Shown one piece after another: positions 34,195 to 42,742 of a DNA stretch of 64,000 nt. Each line of letters starts with the position of its first letter. Position 1 is the first letter of the stretch. Origin of the DNA: Plantactinospora sp040120695 (GTDB lineage: Bacteria; Actinomycetota; Actinomycetes; Mycobacteriales; Micromonosporaceae). Where the stretch lies: assembly GCF_040120695.1 (NCBI RefSeq), contig NZ_JBEEAC010000018.1, forward strand, positions 62,001 through 126,000, written 5' to 3'. Under the pieces are notes generated by a model. It had not been told where the DNA came from. It did no database searches and saw nothing but the letters and a program-made list of their open reading frames with translations. Made by a program: the position numbers and the translations under genes.

Positions 34195-35034
34195 ATGACA
34201 GTCATCAGTGCGCACGGGCTGCGCAAGACGTACGGCGCCCGGGTGGCGGTGGACGGTATCGATCTGACCGTCAACCGTGGCGAGGTGTTCGCGCTGCTGG
34301 GACCGAACGGCGCGGGCAAGACGTCCACGATCGAGATCCTGGAGGGGCACCGGCGCCGCGACGGCGGCACGGTCTCGGTGCTCGGCGAGGACCCGGGTAC
34401 GGCCGGCCGGCGGTGGCGGGCCCGGCTCGGCATCGTGTTGCAGACCGCGACCGACGCCGCCGAGTTGACCGTGCGGGAGATGGTGCGGCACCTCGCCGGC
34501 TACTACCCGGATCCCCGTGACCCGGACGAGGTGATCGAGGTGTGCGGGCTGACCGGGAAGGCCGGCGCCCGGATCCGTACCCTCTCCGGCGGCCAGCGAC
34601 GCCGGCTCGACGTGGCCCTCGGCATCGTCGGTCGGCCCGAACTGCTCTTCCTGGACGAGCCGACCACCGGATTCGACCCCGAGGCGCGCCGGCAGTTCTG
34701 GACGCTGATCCGCCGGCTCGCCGACGAGGGCGGCACGATCCTGCTCACCACCCATTACCTGGACGAGGCCGAGGCGCTGGCTGGCCGGCTCGCGGTGCTC
34801 GCCGCCGGCCGGATCATCGCCGAGGGCACCCCGGAGACCATCGGCGGCCGGGCGAGTGTGGCGGCCACCGTCAGCTGGCGGGACGCCGACGGCGACCACC
34901 GGGAGCAGACCGCCGACCCGGTCGCCCTGGTGGCCCGGCTGACCGCCCGGGCCGGCGGGACCCTGACCGACCTCCGGGTGCACCGGCCCAGCCTCGAAGA
35001 CATCTATCTCGACCTGATCGGAGAAGACCGATGA
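34195..35034 (+). CDS. ABC-2 type exporter ATPase
   Basis: 279 aa DrrA/YadG-type ATPase. Walker A GPNGAGKTST, signature LSGGQRRRLD, Walker B LLFLDEPTTGFD and H-loop TTHYLDEAE are intact. The C-terminal 60 residues carry the usual accessory segment (TDLRVHRPSLEDIYLDL). ATG at 34195 follows CGAGG. Its stop overlaps the permease start (ATGA). Drives export of a drug, lipid or peptide with the next gene. Confidence 0.9.
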   Translation: MTVISAHGLRKTYGARVAVDGIDLTVNRGEVFALLGPNGAGKTSTIEILEGHRRRDGGTVSVLGEDPGTAGRRWRARLGIVLQTATDAAELTVREMVRHLAGYYPDPRDPDEVIEVCGLTGKAGARIRTLSGGQRRRLDVALGIVGRPELLFLDEPTTGFDPEARRQFWTLIRRLADEGGTILLTTHYLDEAEALAGRLAVLAAGRIIAEGTPETIGGRASVAATVSWRDADGDHREQTADPVALVARLTARAGGTLTDLRVHRPSLEDIYLDLIGEDR

Positions 35035-35870
35035 CCGCCACCACCGGCGCACCGACCTCGGCGGTACGGCTGCCGTCCACCCTCCGGGTCGGCCTTGCGC
35101 GCGGAGCCGTCGAGCTGAAGCAGTTCTTCCGGCAACGCGACGCCGTGGTCTTCACCTTCGCCTTCCCGGCCTTCATCGCGCTGATGCTCGGGCTGATCTT
35201 CGACGAGCCGGTGCACGACGCACCGGGGGTCGTCATCAGCCAGGTCTTCGTGGTCGGGATGATCGCGTACGGGATCGTCTCCACCGCCTTCATCAGTGTC
35301 GGCGTGGGGATCGCGCTCGACCGCGAGGACGGCACGCTGAAGCGGCTGCGCGGCACGCCGGCCACCTCGGTCGGGTACTTCCTCGGCAAGATCTTGCTGG
35401 TCGCGGTCTCCACCGCCGGCGGGATCGCCCTGCTGCTGGCGGTCGGGGTACTCCTGTTCGACCTGCGGCTGCCGACCGATCCCGGGCGGTGGCTCACCTT
35501 CGGCTGGTTGCTGGTGCTCTCCGTCGTCGCCTGTACGCTGCTCGGCATCGCGGCCAGTTCGCTGGCCCGCTCGGCGAAAAGCGCCCCGGCGGTCCTGAAC
35601 CTGCCGGCCATCGCGCTCCAGTTCGTCTCCGGGATCTTCGTGTTGAACGACGCGTTGCCGGACCGGATGGTGACGGTGGCATCGTTCTTTCCGGTGAAGT
35701 GGATGGGGCAGGGGTTCCGGTCGGTGTTCCTGCCGGACAGCATGATGGCGCGGGAGCCGGCGGGTTCGTGGGAGCACGGGACGACGGCCCTGGTGCTCGG
35801 TGCCTGGTGCGTGGGAGGGTTGCTGCTCTGCCTGCTCACGTTTCGGTGGAGCGGACGCGAAGGCCGCTGA
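35031..35870 (+). CDS. ABC-2 type exporter permease
   Basis: 279 aa membrane protein with about six helices. ABC-2 blocks: FRQRDAVVFTFAFPAFIALMLG at the start, GIALDREDGTLKRLRGTPATSVGYFLGKI in the middle and FPVKWMGQGFRSVFLPD near the end. Translationally coupled to the ATPase. Typical clusters continue with a histidine kinase and a LuxR response regulator; here the kinase is absent and the regulator follows after 107 bp. Confidence 0.88.
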   Translation: MTATTGAPTSAVRLPSTLRVGLARGAVELKQFFRQRDAVVFTFAFPAFIALMLGLIFDEPVHDAPGVVISQVFVVGMIAYGIVSTAFISVGVGIALDREDGTLKRLRGTPATSVGYFLGKILLVAVSTAGGIALLLAVGVLLFDLRLPTDPGRWLTFGWLLVLSVVACTLLGIAASSLARSAKSAPAVLNLPAIALQFVSGIFVLNDALPDRMVTVASFFPVKWMGQGFRSVFLPDSMMAREPAGSWEHGTTALVLGAWCVGGLLLCLLTFRWSGREGR

Positions 35871-35977
35871 CCGTGCGGTCCGGAGACCCCCGCGGGGTGC
35901 CGGCACCCTCGGCGGGCCCGCGCGACGGGAACCGGCGTCCGGTGCGGGTGGTGGACGGTGGCTCGGGAGGTGGACCG

Positions 35978-36598
35978 GTGATCAGGGTGCTGCTGGTCGA
36001 CGACCATCCGGTGGTCCGGGACGGGTTGCGCGGCATGCTGCACACCGAGCCCGACCTGGAGGTGGTCGGCGAGGCCGGGTCGGGCCAGGAGGCCGTCGCG
36101 CTGGCCCGGGTGCACCGGCCGGACGTGGTCCTGATGGACCTGCGCATGCCCGGCATGGACGGGGTACAGGCCACCGGGGAGATTCTGCGCGAGTCGCGGT
36201 CCAGCCGGGTGGTGGTGCTGACGACGTACGAGAGCGACGCCGACATCCTGCGGGCGGTGGAGGCCGGCGCCATCGGCTACCTGCTGAAGGACGCCACCAG
36301 GGTGGAACTCGCCGCGGCGATCCGGGCCGCCTCCCGGGGCGAGACGACGCTCGCGCCGTCGGTCGCCGGTCGGCTGGTCCGGCGGGTCCGGGCTCCGGCC
36401 ACCCCGGCGCTCTCCGCCCGGGAGGTGCAGGTGCTCGGCCTGGTCGCCGAGGGACGGACGAACGCCGAGATCGGCCGGGCACTGCACATCAGCGAGGCGA
36501 CGGTCAAGACGCACCTGCTGCGCACCTTCAGCAAGCTCGACGTCTCCGACCGGACCGCCGCGGTGACCACCGCGATGGGTCTGGGGCTGCTCGGGTAG
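35978..36598 (+). CDS. NarL/LuxR-family response regulator, no partner kinase adjacent
   Basis: 206 aa. Receiver domain with the phospho-acceptor Asp in VVLMDLRMPGMDG and the acidic pair VDDHP; output HTH with LSAREVQVLGLVAEGRTNAEIGRALHISEATVKTHL. GTG at 35978 has GGGAGG seven bases upstream. By position it should control the ABC-2 exporter. The histidine kinase normally encoded between permease and regulator is missing; the 107-bp gap has no kinase motif I can see. Confidence 0.88.
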   Translation: MIRVLLVDDHPVVRDGLRGMLHTEPDLEVVGEAGSGQEAVALARVHRPDVVLMDLRMPGMDGVQATGEILRESRSSRVVVLTTYESDADILRAVEAGAIGYLLKDATRVELAAAIRAASRGETTLAPSVAGRLVRRVRAPATPALSAREVQVLGLVAEGRTNAEIGRALHISEATVKTHLLRTFSKLDVSDRTAAVTTAMGLGLLG

Positions 36599-36672
36599 CT
36601 GTACCGCCCGCCGTGGTCAACGGTCCGCACTCAGTACATTCGATTCTGGGCGGTCGAGGGATGATTGACCGC

Positions 36673-37911
36673 ATGAGGCGCTTCCCTGACAGCTTCCTGT
36701 TCGGTGTCGCCACCTCCGGTCACCAGACGGAGGGGGACAACACCAGCAGCGACACCTGGTTCCTGGAGAACGTCCGGCCGACGGTCTTCGCCGAACGCTC
36801 CGGTCGTGCCTGCGACAGTTGGACCCGGTGGCGGGAGGACCTTGATCTGGTTGAGTCCATGCGACTTGGCGCCTTCCGGTTCTCCGTGGAGTGGGCCAGG
36901 GTCGAGCCGCGGGAGGGCAGCTTCTCCACCGAGGCGTTGGATCACTATGCGGCGGTTGTCGACAGCTGTTCGCAACGGGGTGTGGCTCCGGTCGTGACCG
37001 TCAACCACATGACCTGTCCACATTGGTTCGCCAAGCGTGGTGGCTGGCTCGATGCCGCCGCACCCGCGCTGTTCGCCCGGTACTGCGCCAAGATGATGGA
37101 CCACTTCGGTGACCGGATCACCGCAGTCGTCACGCTCAACGAACCGAACCTGCCGCAGCTACTGTCCTGGGCAGGCACGCCGGCATCCGTCAGGGAGTTG
37201 GAGCGGACCATGCTGGAGGCGGCGAGCGCCGCCGCGGGCGTGCCCCGCTACCGCGTCAGCAACATCATGCTGCCGGAAGAGTTTGACGCCATGCGGGATG
37301 GCATGACGGCGGGCCACCTTGCCGCCCGGGCAGCGCTCAAGGCTGAGCGGCCCGACCTGCCCGTGGGCCTGTCCATCGCCATCGTGGACGACCGTGTGGC
37401 CGGCGGCAACGCGACGCTGCGCGACCGCAAGCGCGCCGAGGTGTACGACCACTGGCTGCGGCTGGCACGCGGGGACGACTTCATCGGCATCCAGAACTAC
37501 GAGAGCGCGGTCTACGACGCCGAGGGGCTGTTGCCGCCGCCGCAGGGGGCCACCCTCAACCAGTTGGGCTCGACGATCGACGCGGAGTCGCTCGGCGGCG
37601 CCGTGCGGTACGCACACGAGATCAGCGGTGTGCCGGTCTTCGTGACCGAGCACGGCATCGGCACCGACGACGACGCCCTACGGGCGGCCTTCATCGAATC
37701 GTCGCTGGCCGGCCTGCTCGACGCGATCGACGACGGCGTACCGGTGCTCGGCTACTGCCACTGGACCCTGCTGGACAACTTCGAGTGGGCCGCCGGCTAC
37801 GATGCCTTCCGCTTCGGGCTACACACGGTGGACAGGAAGACGTTCGCTCGTACCCCGAAACCGAGCACGAGCAGGTACGCCGCCATCGCGGCCAGCCGGA
37901 GCCTGAACTGA
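36673..37911 (+). CDS. Family 1 glycoside hydrolase (beta-glucosidase type)
   Basis: 412 aa cytoplasmic retaining glycosidase. N-terminal MRRFPDSFLFGVATSGHQTEGDN is the GH1 start block; acid/base Glu157 (TLNEPN) and nucleophile Glu326 (VTEHGIG) are present; the usual Asn after the nucleophile is His. WTLLDNFEWAAGY is the C-terminal aglycone/glycone block. The start may be 36673 (GAGGG 12 bases upstream) or 36661, where the same GAGGG touches the ATG. Shorter than classic GH1 (about 450-480 aa), mainly in loops. Likely splits imported beta-glycosides. Confidence 0.85.
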   Translation: MRRFPDSFLFGVATSGHQTEGDNTSSDTWFLENVRPTVFAERSGRACDSWTRWREDLDLVESMRLGAFRFSVEWARVEPREGSFSTEALDHYAAVVDSCSQRGVAPVVTVNHMTCPHWFAKRGGWLDAAAPALFARYCAKMMDHFGDRITAVVTLNEPNLPQLLSWAGTPASVRELERTMLEAASAAAGVPRYRVSNIMLPEEFDAMRDGMTAGHLAARAALKAERPDLPVGLSIAIVDDRVAGGNATLRDRKRAEVYDHWLRLARGDDFIGIQNYESAVYDAEGLLPPPQGATLNQLGSTIDAESLGGAVRYAHEISGVPVFVTEHGIGTDDDALRAAFIESSLAGLLDAIDDGVPVLGYCHWTLLDNFEWAAGYDAFRFGLHTVDRKTFARTPKPSTSRYAAIAASRSLN

Positions 37912-38118
37912 GTCGGCTCCCGCCCGCAACGAGCGCGGAGCCAGGCAGGGCTGCGCGATGGCGGTGCCGAGGCCGTGATGCGGGTTGACGGTTGGGTGGC
38001 CGATATACGCCTGGGCGAGTCCCACGAAGTCCATGCCGGCGTGCTCGGCCGCGTACCCGAGCGCTTCGTCCTCGGCCAGGGCACGCCTGATCGAAGCAAG
38101 GTCGAGCAGAGGTGCCCA
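37912..38118 (-). other. Unassigned stretch with a coding-like minus-strand frame
   Basis: The minus frame reads WAPLLDLASIRRALAEDE, then ALGYAAEHAGMDFVGLAQAY and IGHPTVNPHH before running into the antisense of the GH1 gene. It resembles natural protein more than random high-GC sequence, but no start with a ribosome binding site and no family was recognised. It may be the remnant of a deleted gene. Confidence 0.3.
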
Positions 38119-38190
38119 TTACCCGGAGAACGGCGGTTGGCACCCGGCTCCCGCCTCGCCCGCGGTGGTGCCCAGCGGTGCCGCCCCTGG

Positions 38191-39243
38191 TCAGGATGCC
38201 GGATCGCCGTCCGCGGCGAGAAGCTCCCGGACCCGGGGGACCACCCGGGTGGCGTACCGCTCGATCGTCTCCATCAGGTGCTCGTGCGGCAGCGTGCCGG
38301 CCGAGTACTTCAGGTCGAAGCGCTGCACCCCGAGCACCCGTACCGTTCGGGCGACCTTGCGGGCGACGGTCTCGACGGAGCCGACATGCCAGGCGCCGTT
38401 GGCGATGTCGGCGTCGAAGCGGCTCCGGGTCATCGGCGGCCAGCCGCGCTCGGCACCGATCCGGTTGAACAGGACCCGGACGTGCGGCCAGAGCAGGTCG
38501 GCCGCCGCCTGGTCGGTCTCGCCGACGAAGCCGGGCGCGTGCACCGCGACCGGCAGCGGCTGCCGGCCGAATTCGGCGAGCGCGCGGTGGTAGAGCTGCA
38601 CGTACGGGGCGAACCGGGCCGGCTCGCCGCCGATCACGGCCAGCACCAGCGGAAAGCCGTACCGGGCGGCGCGGACCACCGACTCCGGGCTGCCACCGAC
38701 ACCGATCCGGGTCCGGATCCGACCCGATTCCGTCTTCGGATAGACGTGCTGCTTCTCCAGCGATGCGCGTACCGTGCCCTGCCAGGTGACCGCGTCCTCG
38801 GTGAGCAGGTGCGACATCAGCTCGGTCTTCTCCTCGAAGAGCCGGTCGTAGTCGGTCAGGTCGTACCCGAAGAGCGGGAAGGACTCGATGAACGAGCCGC
38901 GGCCCAGGGTGATCTCCGTCCGGCCCCGGGCCAGCGCGTCGAGGGTGGCGAAGCGCTCGAAGACGCGTACCGGGTCGTCGGAGCTGAGCACCGTGACCGC
39001 GGTGCCGAGCCGGATCCGCTCGGTCCGGGCGGCGATGGCGGCCAGTACGATCTCGGGGGCCGAGACCGCGTAGTCGTCCCGGTGGTGCTCGCCGAGCCCG
39101 AAAGCGTCGATGCCGAGCCGGTCGGCGAGGACGGCCTCCTCGACCACGTCGCGGATCACCTGGGCGTACGGCACCGGGTTGCCCTCGGCGTCGGCGGTCA
39201 CGTCGCCGAAGCTGTCCAGACCGAATTCCACGGCGGTCGCCAT
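38191..39243 (-). CDS. Luciferase-like (LLM class) flavin-dependent oxidoreductase
   Basis: 350 aa bacterial-luciferase-fold protein of the type using FMN or F420. Blocks: FGLGEHHRDDYAVSAPEIVLAAIAART, RIRLGTAVTVLSSDDPVRVFERFATLD and GRGSFIESFPLFGYDL. The ATG at 39243 has AAGGAGGA upstream. Homologues are annotated as alkanal monooxygenase-like; the substrate is unknown. It is divergent from the SGNH hydrolase. Confidence 0.85.
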   Translation of the reverse strand: MATAVEFGLDSFGDVTADAEGNPVPYAQVIRDVVEEAVLADRLGIDAFGLGEHHRDDYAVSAPEIVLAAIAARTERIRLGTAVTVLSSDDPVRVFERFATLDALARGRTEITLGRGSFIESFPLFGYDLTDYDRLFEEKTELMSHLLTEDAVTWQGTVRASLEKQHVYPKTESGRIRTRIGVGGSPESVVRAARYGFPLVLAVIGGEPARFAPYVQLYHRALAEFGRQPLPVAVHAPGFVGETDQAAADLLWPHVRVLFNRIGAERGWPPMTRSRFDADIANGAWHVGSVETVARKVARTVRVLGVQRFDLKYSAGTLPHEHLMETIERYATRVVPRVRELLAADGDPAS

Positions 39244-39566
39244 GTCGTCCTCCTTCACCGGTTGCCGGTCGTCGTACCCGTGCGACCGGCTCTCCGGGCG
39301 GTAACGGCGCTGCCGAGGGCGGCATTCCCGCCCGCGCGGGTGCGAAACGCCACCGCTGACCGGTACGCCGGTCGCTCGGACGGGCTTATCAGGTCCGCTG
39401 CTGCTCCGGGTACGGTGACGCGGCCCGCCGCGGGACTCAGGTACGACTTCCGGTCGTGGGTTGCCGGCCGGGATCCGTGCCATCCGTTGACCCCGGTTCG
39501 GGTGCGTGATCTGATGCCCGAACGCGAAGAAGCTTCGATATTTCGATCAGACCTTGGGGGTCGGAG
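39244..39566. other. 323-bp divergent intergenic region
   Basis: No gene seen. On the plus strand TTGACC (from 39487) and a TTCGGG...CCCGAA inverted repeat lie within 80 bp of the SGNH start, a plausible promoter and regulator site. An AT-rich patch (GATATTTCGATC) sits just before the SGNH ribosome binding site. Confidence 0.4.
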
Positions 39567-40832
39567 ATGGTCGGATTCCGTCGACCCGCGTTCGCCGCGG
39601 CGCTGGCGCTCACCCTCGCCGCCGCCGGCACGCTGTCGGGCATTGCCACCGCACCGGGTACGGCTACCGCCGCGCTGCCGACGGCCGCGGTCGCGCTCGG
39701 GGACAGTTTCGTCAGCGGTGAGGGCGCCGGCGGATACCAGCCGGTGGTGGACGTCAACGGTACCCCGCAGAGCTTCCCCGGCTGGTCCGCGCCGAACAGC
39801 AACGCCTTCTTCTGCCACCGGTCGGCGAACGCCTCGCTGCACCAGGCGAACCTGCCCGGCATCTCGGCCCGGTTCAACCTCGCCTGCTCCGGCGGCCAGC
39901 CGTACGACATCGCCAACGCCTCCGCCAGCCGGGCCAAGGGGCGTACGGTGGCGGCCCAGCTCGACCAGCTCCGGGCGGTGGCGCAGACCCACGACATCGA
40001 CCTGGTACTGCTCGGGCTCGGCTCCAACAACAGCTCGTTCACGTTCGGCGACGTCGCCTCGGACTGTGCCAACCGGTTCATCGCGGACGCCTGGACCGGC
40101 TGGTGGGAGTTCTGGGCGTACCTCGGCGGGCCGGTCGAGCAGTCGCCGTGTGCCGGTGACGACCTCGGCACCCAGGCCGAGTTCGCGGCGGCGACGGCCG
40201 AGACCACCAGCGCGGTGCGGCAACTGCTGACCACCCTGGACCAGGTCGACGCCGACGGGCAGCACCGGATCGTCTTCCAGGACTACACCAACCCGCTGCC
40301 GTTCGACTTCGAGTCCCGGTTCCACGAGGAGGACAACCGCAACGACAGCCGGGACAAGTTCCGGGCCCTGGGCGCCGAGCGGTACGCCGCCGGTTGTCCC
40401 GTGCACCGGGCCAGCCTGGCGGCCGGGCATCTCTTCTCCGCCAATCTTGGCACCCTGGTCCGGTCGGTGCACGGCACCATGCGGGCCGAGTTCCCCGGAG
40501 ACGACCTGGTCTACCTGAACGTGCAGCGGGCCTTCGACGGCGCCCGGCTCTGCGAGACGGGGTCCAGCCCGACCGGCGCGCTCGCCACCCCGATCCGCCT
40601 GCAGGACGGCCCGACCGGGGTCCCGGTGACCAGCCTCTCCGGCTACGACAAGATTGCCATTCAGCGGATCGCCAACGCCTGCGTCACGTACTTCCAGACC
40701 TGCCAGGAGTCCTGGCACCCGAACGCGGCCGGGCACGCGGTGCTCGGACGGTGCCTCGCGGGGGCGGCGGCCACCTCGAACCGGGCCGTGGCGTGCGTCC
40801 GCTCCGGCACCGGTGTGATCACCGTCAGCTGA
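39567..40832 (+). CDS. Secreted SGNH/GDSL hydrolase
   Basis: 421 aa. Signal peptide (RRPAFAAALALTLAAAGTLSG, cut near ATA|AL). Block I is ALGDSFVSGEGAGGY (nucleophile Ser), block III is LGLGSNNSSF and block V is SWHPNAAGH (His). Ser and His are clear; the usual Asp three residues before the His is replaced by Glu-Ser-Trp-His, as in Streptomyces esterases that work with a dyad. Eight or more cysteines suggest disulfides, fitting an extracellular esterase or lipase. Confidence 0.85.
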   Translation: MVGFRRPAFAAALALTLAAAGTLSGIATAPGTATAALPTAAVALGDSFVSGEGAGGYQPVVDVNGTPQSFPGWSAPNSNAFFCHRSANASLHQANLPGISARFNLACSGGQPYDIANASASRAKGRTVAAQLDQLRAVAQTHDIDLVLLGLGSNNSSFTFGDVASDCANRFIADAWTGWWEFWAYLGGPVEQSPCAGDDLGTQAEFAAATAETTSAVRQLLTTLDQVDADGQHRIVFQDYTNPLPFDFESRFHEEDNRNDSRDKFRALGAERYAAGCPVHRASLAAGHLFSANLGTLVRSVHGTMRAEFPGDDLVYLNVQRAFDGARLCETGSSPTGALATPIRLQDGPTGVPVTSLSGYDKIAIQRIANACVTYFQTCQESWHPNAAGHAVLGRCLAGAAATSNRAVACVRSGTGVITVS

Positions 40833-40852
40833 GTCGGGCCGCCCATCCGGCA

Positions 40853-40896
40853 GGTCGGGTCCGCACCGGCGGCGGGATCCCGGTGCGGACCCGACC
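40853..40896. terminator. Bidirectional terminator hairpin
   Basis: Perfect 16-bp stem GGTCGGGTCCGCACCG / CGGTGCGGACCCGACC with a 12-base loop, between the convergent SGNH and DUF5685 genes. Confidence 0.85.
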
Positions 40897-40940
40897 GTCG
40901 TCTCACCGGCGGCCGGGGCAGCGCGGTTGTCGGCACCGGC

Positions 40941-42077
40941 TCAGCAGCAGTCGCAACAGTCGCAGCAACTGCAGCAGTCGCAGTCGCAGTGCCTGGTGCA
41001 CCAGCAGCGGTCGCCGCGGCTGCTGCGGCGGTACCTGCTCCAGCGCGGCTGCCACAGCCCGCAGGTGCAGGTGGTGAGGACGCAGGCACCGCCGATCACC
41101 AGCCGTCCGCCGCAGCCGTCCGGCCTCGACTCCGGATGCCACACCGGCTGTGCCGCCCGATTCTGCGGGACGAGCGGCACCCCGTGTTCGGTGGCCGGAC
41201 GGTCCATCGGCGCACCCGCCAGCGCGAAGGTCCGCTCGATGGCGTCGGAGACCTCACGGTCGAGCAGTGCCCGGACCAGCCTCCGGTCCCGCAACTCCAG
41301 GTCGGCCAGGGCCAGTCGCAGGCCGTGGTGCGCGTCCTCGCACAACCGGCGCGCCTGCGCCAGGTCGGTGCCGCTGGCCCGCAGCGGGTTGAACGCCTCC
41401 CGCGCGACGTCGTCGGCGTAGTCCTCGACCGCGTCGAGCAGGTGCGCGATCCGGCCGAAGTACCGGCCGACCTCGGCCAGCCCGGCGGCGTTGCCGGGCC
41501 GGCCGGCCAGCGTCGCGGTGTGCGCGAACGCGGCCGCCACGGCGGTCTCGGTCGGCTCGGTGGCGAGCAGCACCGGCACGCCCGGCACGATCCTGGACTC
41601 CAGCTCGGACTGCCGGGCCACCGCGGCCAACAGCACGCCGGTGTCGAAGCCGACGCCGTCACCGGTCCGGGCGCCGGCCTCGGCCCAACCGTCGGCCAGC
41701 CGGCCGGCGACTCCGGCCAGGGCGGGGACCCGCAACGCGCCGTCCCGGTCGGCGACGTGGTCGAGGGTCTTGCCGGCGGCGAGGACCAGCGAGACCGCGG
41801 CCGCCAGCCGGGCGCCGGGATCGTCCGAGGAGAGCACCGAGCCGCGCCGGAAGCCACGCAGTGCGCACGGCGCCGCCGGGCGGTACGAGGCCGGGGCCGG
41901 GCGCTGCGCATCCAGGAGTACGGAGACCAGCAGGCCGTCGTAGTTGGTGGCCAGCCGGGCCCGATGTCCGTGCTCGTCGCGCAGGGTCAGACAGAGCCCG
42001 CAGAGGTGGCCGAGCCAGGCTGCGTGCAGCTTCCCGCACATCCGGTGCCGGCACGGCCGTACGATCCCGAACAACAC
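40941..42077 (-). CDS. DUF5685 family protein with Cys-rich C-terminus
   Basis: 378 aa. The N-terminus MLFGIVRPCRHRMCGKLHA, followed by CGLCLTLRDEHGH and ATNYDGLLVSVLLDAQ, marks the actinobacterial DUF5685 family of unknown function. The middle is mostly helical with FGRIAHLLDAVEDYADD, a pattern seen in isoprenoid-synthase-like all-helical proteins. The C-terminus is remarkable: CVLTTCTCGLW, then RCWCTRHC, then a final run DCDCCSCCDCCDCC; the last 21 residues contain 12 cysteines. This could bind metal clusters or act like a metallothionein. Paired N-terminal cysteines (CxxC) may join. No partner gene is adjacent. Confidence 0.78.
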   Translation of the reverse strand: MLFGIVRPCRHRMCGKLHAAWLGHLCGLCLTLRDEHGHRARLATNYDGLLVSVLLDAQRPAPASYRPAAPCALRGFRRGSVLSSDDPGARLAAAVSLVLAAGKTLDHVADRDGALRVPALAGVAGRLADGWAEAGARTGDGVGFDTGVLLAAVARQSELESRIVPGVPVLLATEPTETAVAAAFAHTATLAGRPGNAAGLAEVGRYFGRIAHLLDAVEDYADDVAREAFNPLRASGTDLAQARRLCEDAHHGLRLALADLELRDRRLVRALLDREVSDAIERTFALAGAPMDRPATEHGVPLVPQNRAAQPVWHPESRPDGCGGRLVIGGACVLTTCTCGLWQPRWSRYRRSSRGDRCWCTRHCDCDCCSCCDCCDCC

Positions 42078-42163
42078 GTCCCCCCAGATCGATCCGGCTG
42101 CTGCGTCAGCCTAGCGGCCCGGTGCACCTGCCAGCGGGGACGGAACGGGAGCGTTCCGCTCGG

Positions 42164-42742
42164 TCACGACGTACGCTGACCCGCCTGCCGGTCCAGGTCG
42201 AGGCCCTCGACCGCTGCCTCGACCAGCTCCTCCGGGGTCGCCGCGACGTCGAGGGTGAGGACCCGCTCGTCCGGTGCCGGCCGTTCCAGCGTGGCGATCT
42301 GCGAGTCGAGCAGGCTGGCCGGCATGTAGTGCCCGGCCCGCTGGGAAAGCCGTTCCCGGATCACCTCCGCCGCCCCGTCCAGGAAGACGAAGTCGACGCT
42401 CGGCGGCCCCTGCCGGAGTACGTCCCGATAGGAGCGCCGCAGCGCCGAGCAGGCCAGTACCGTGGAAACCCCCTCGGCGGCGCGCTCGGCCATCCAGCCG
42501 GCGAGTTCGCGCAGCCAGGGCCAGCGGTGCGTGTCGTCGAGCGGCACCCCGGCCCGCATCAGCTCCACGTTGGACTCAGGGTGGAACTCGTCCGCCTCGG
42601 CGAAGGTCAGCCCGGTCAGCTCGCTGATCCCCACCGCCACGGTGGTCTTGCCCGATCCGGAGACTCCCATCACCACCACGTGCCGGGTGGACCGAATCGG
42701 CCCGGCGCCGCGCGACGGGCCGGAGCCGCCCTCACCAGTCAT
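42164..42742 (-). CDS. gntK: Gluconokinase
   Basis: 192 aa P-loop kinase phosphorylating gluconate to 6-phosphogluconate. Walker A GVSGSGKTT, DEFHPESNVELMRAGVPLDD, WPWLRELAGWM, ACSALRRSYRDVLR and GHYMPASLLDSQ are family blocks. Its ATG at 42742 overlaps the ManD-like gene by 11 bases, so it is the last gene of the sugar-acid operon. It links the pathway to the pentose phosphate route. Confidence 0.92.
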   Translation of the reverse strand: MTGEGGSGPSRGAGPIRSTRHVVVMGVSGSGKTTVAVGISELTGLTFAEADEFHPESNVELMRAGVPLDDTHRWPWLRELAGWMAERAAEGVSTVLACSALRRSYRDVLRQGPPSVDFVFLDGAAEVIRERLSQRAGHYMPASLLDSQIATLERPAPDERVLTLDVAATPEELVEAAVEGLDLDRQAGQRTS

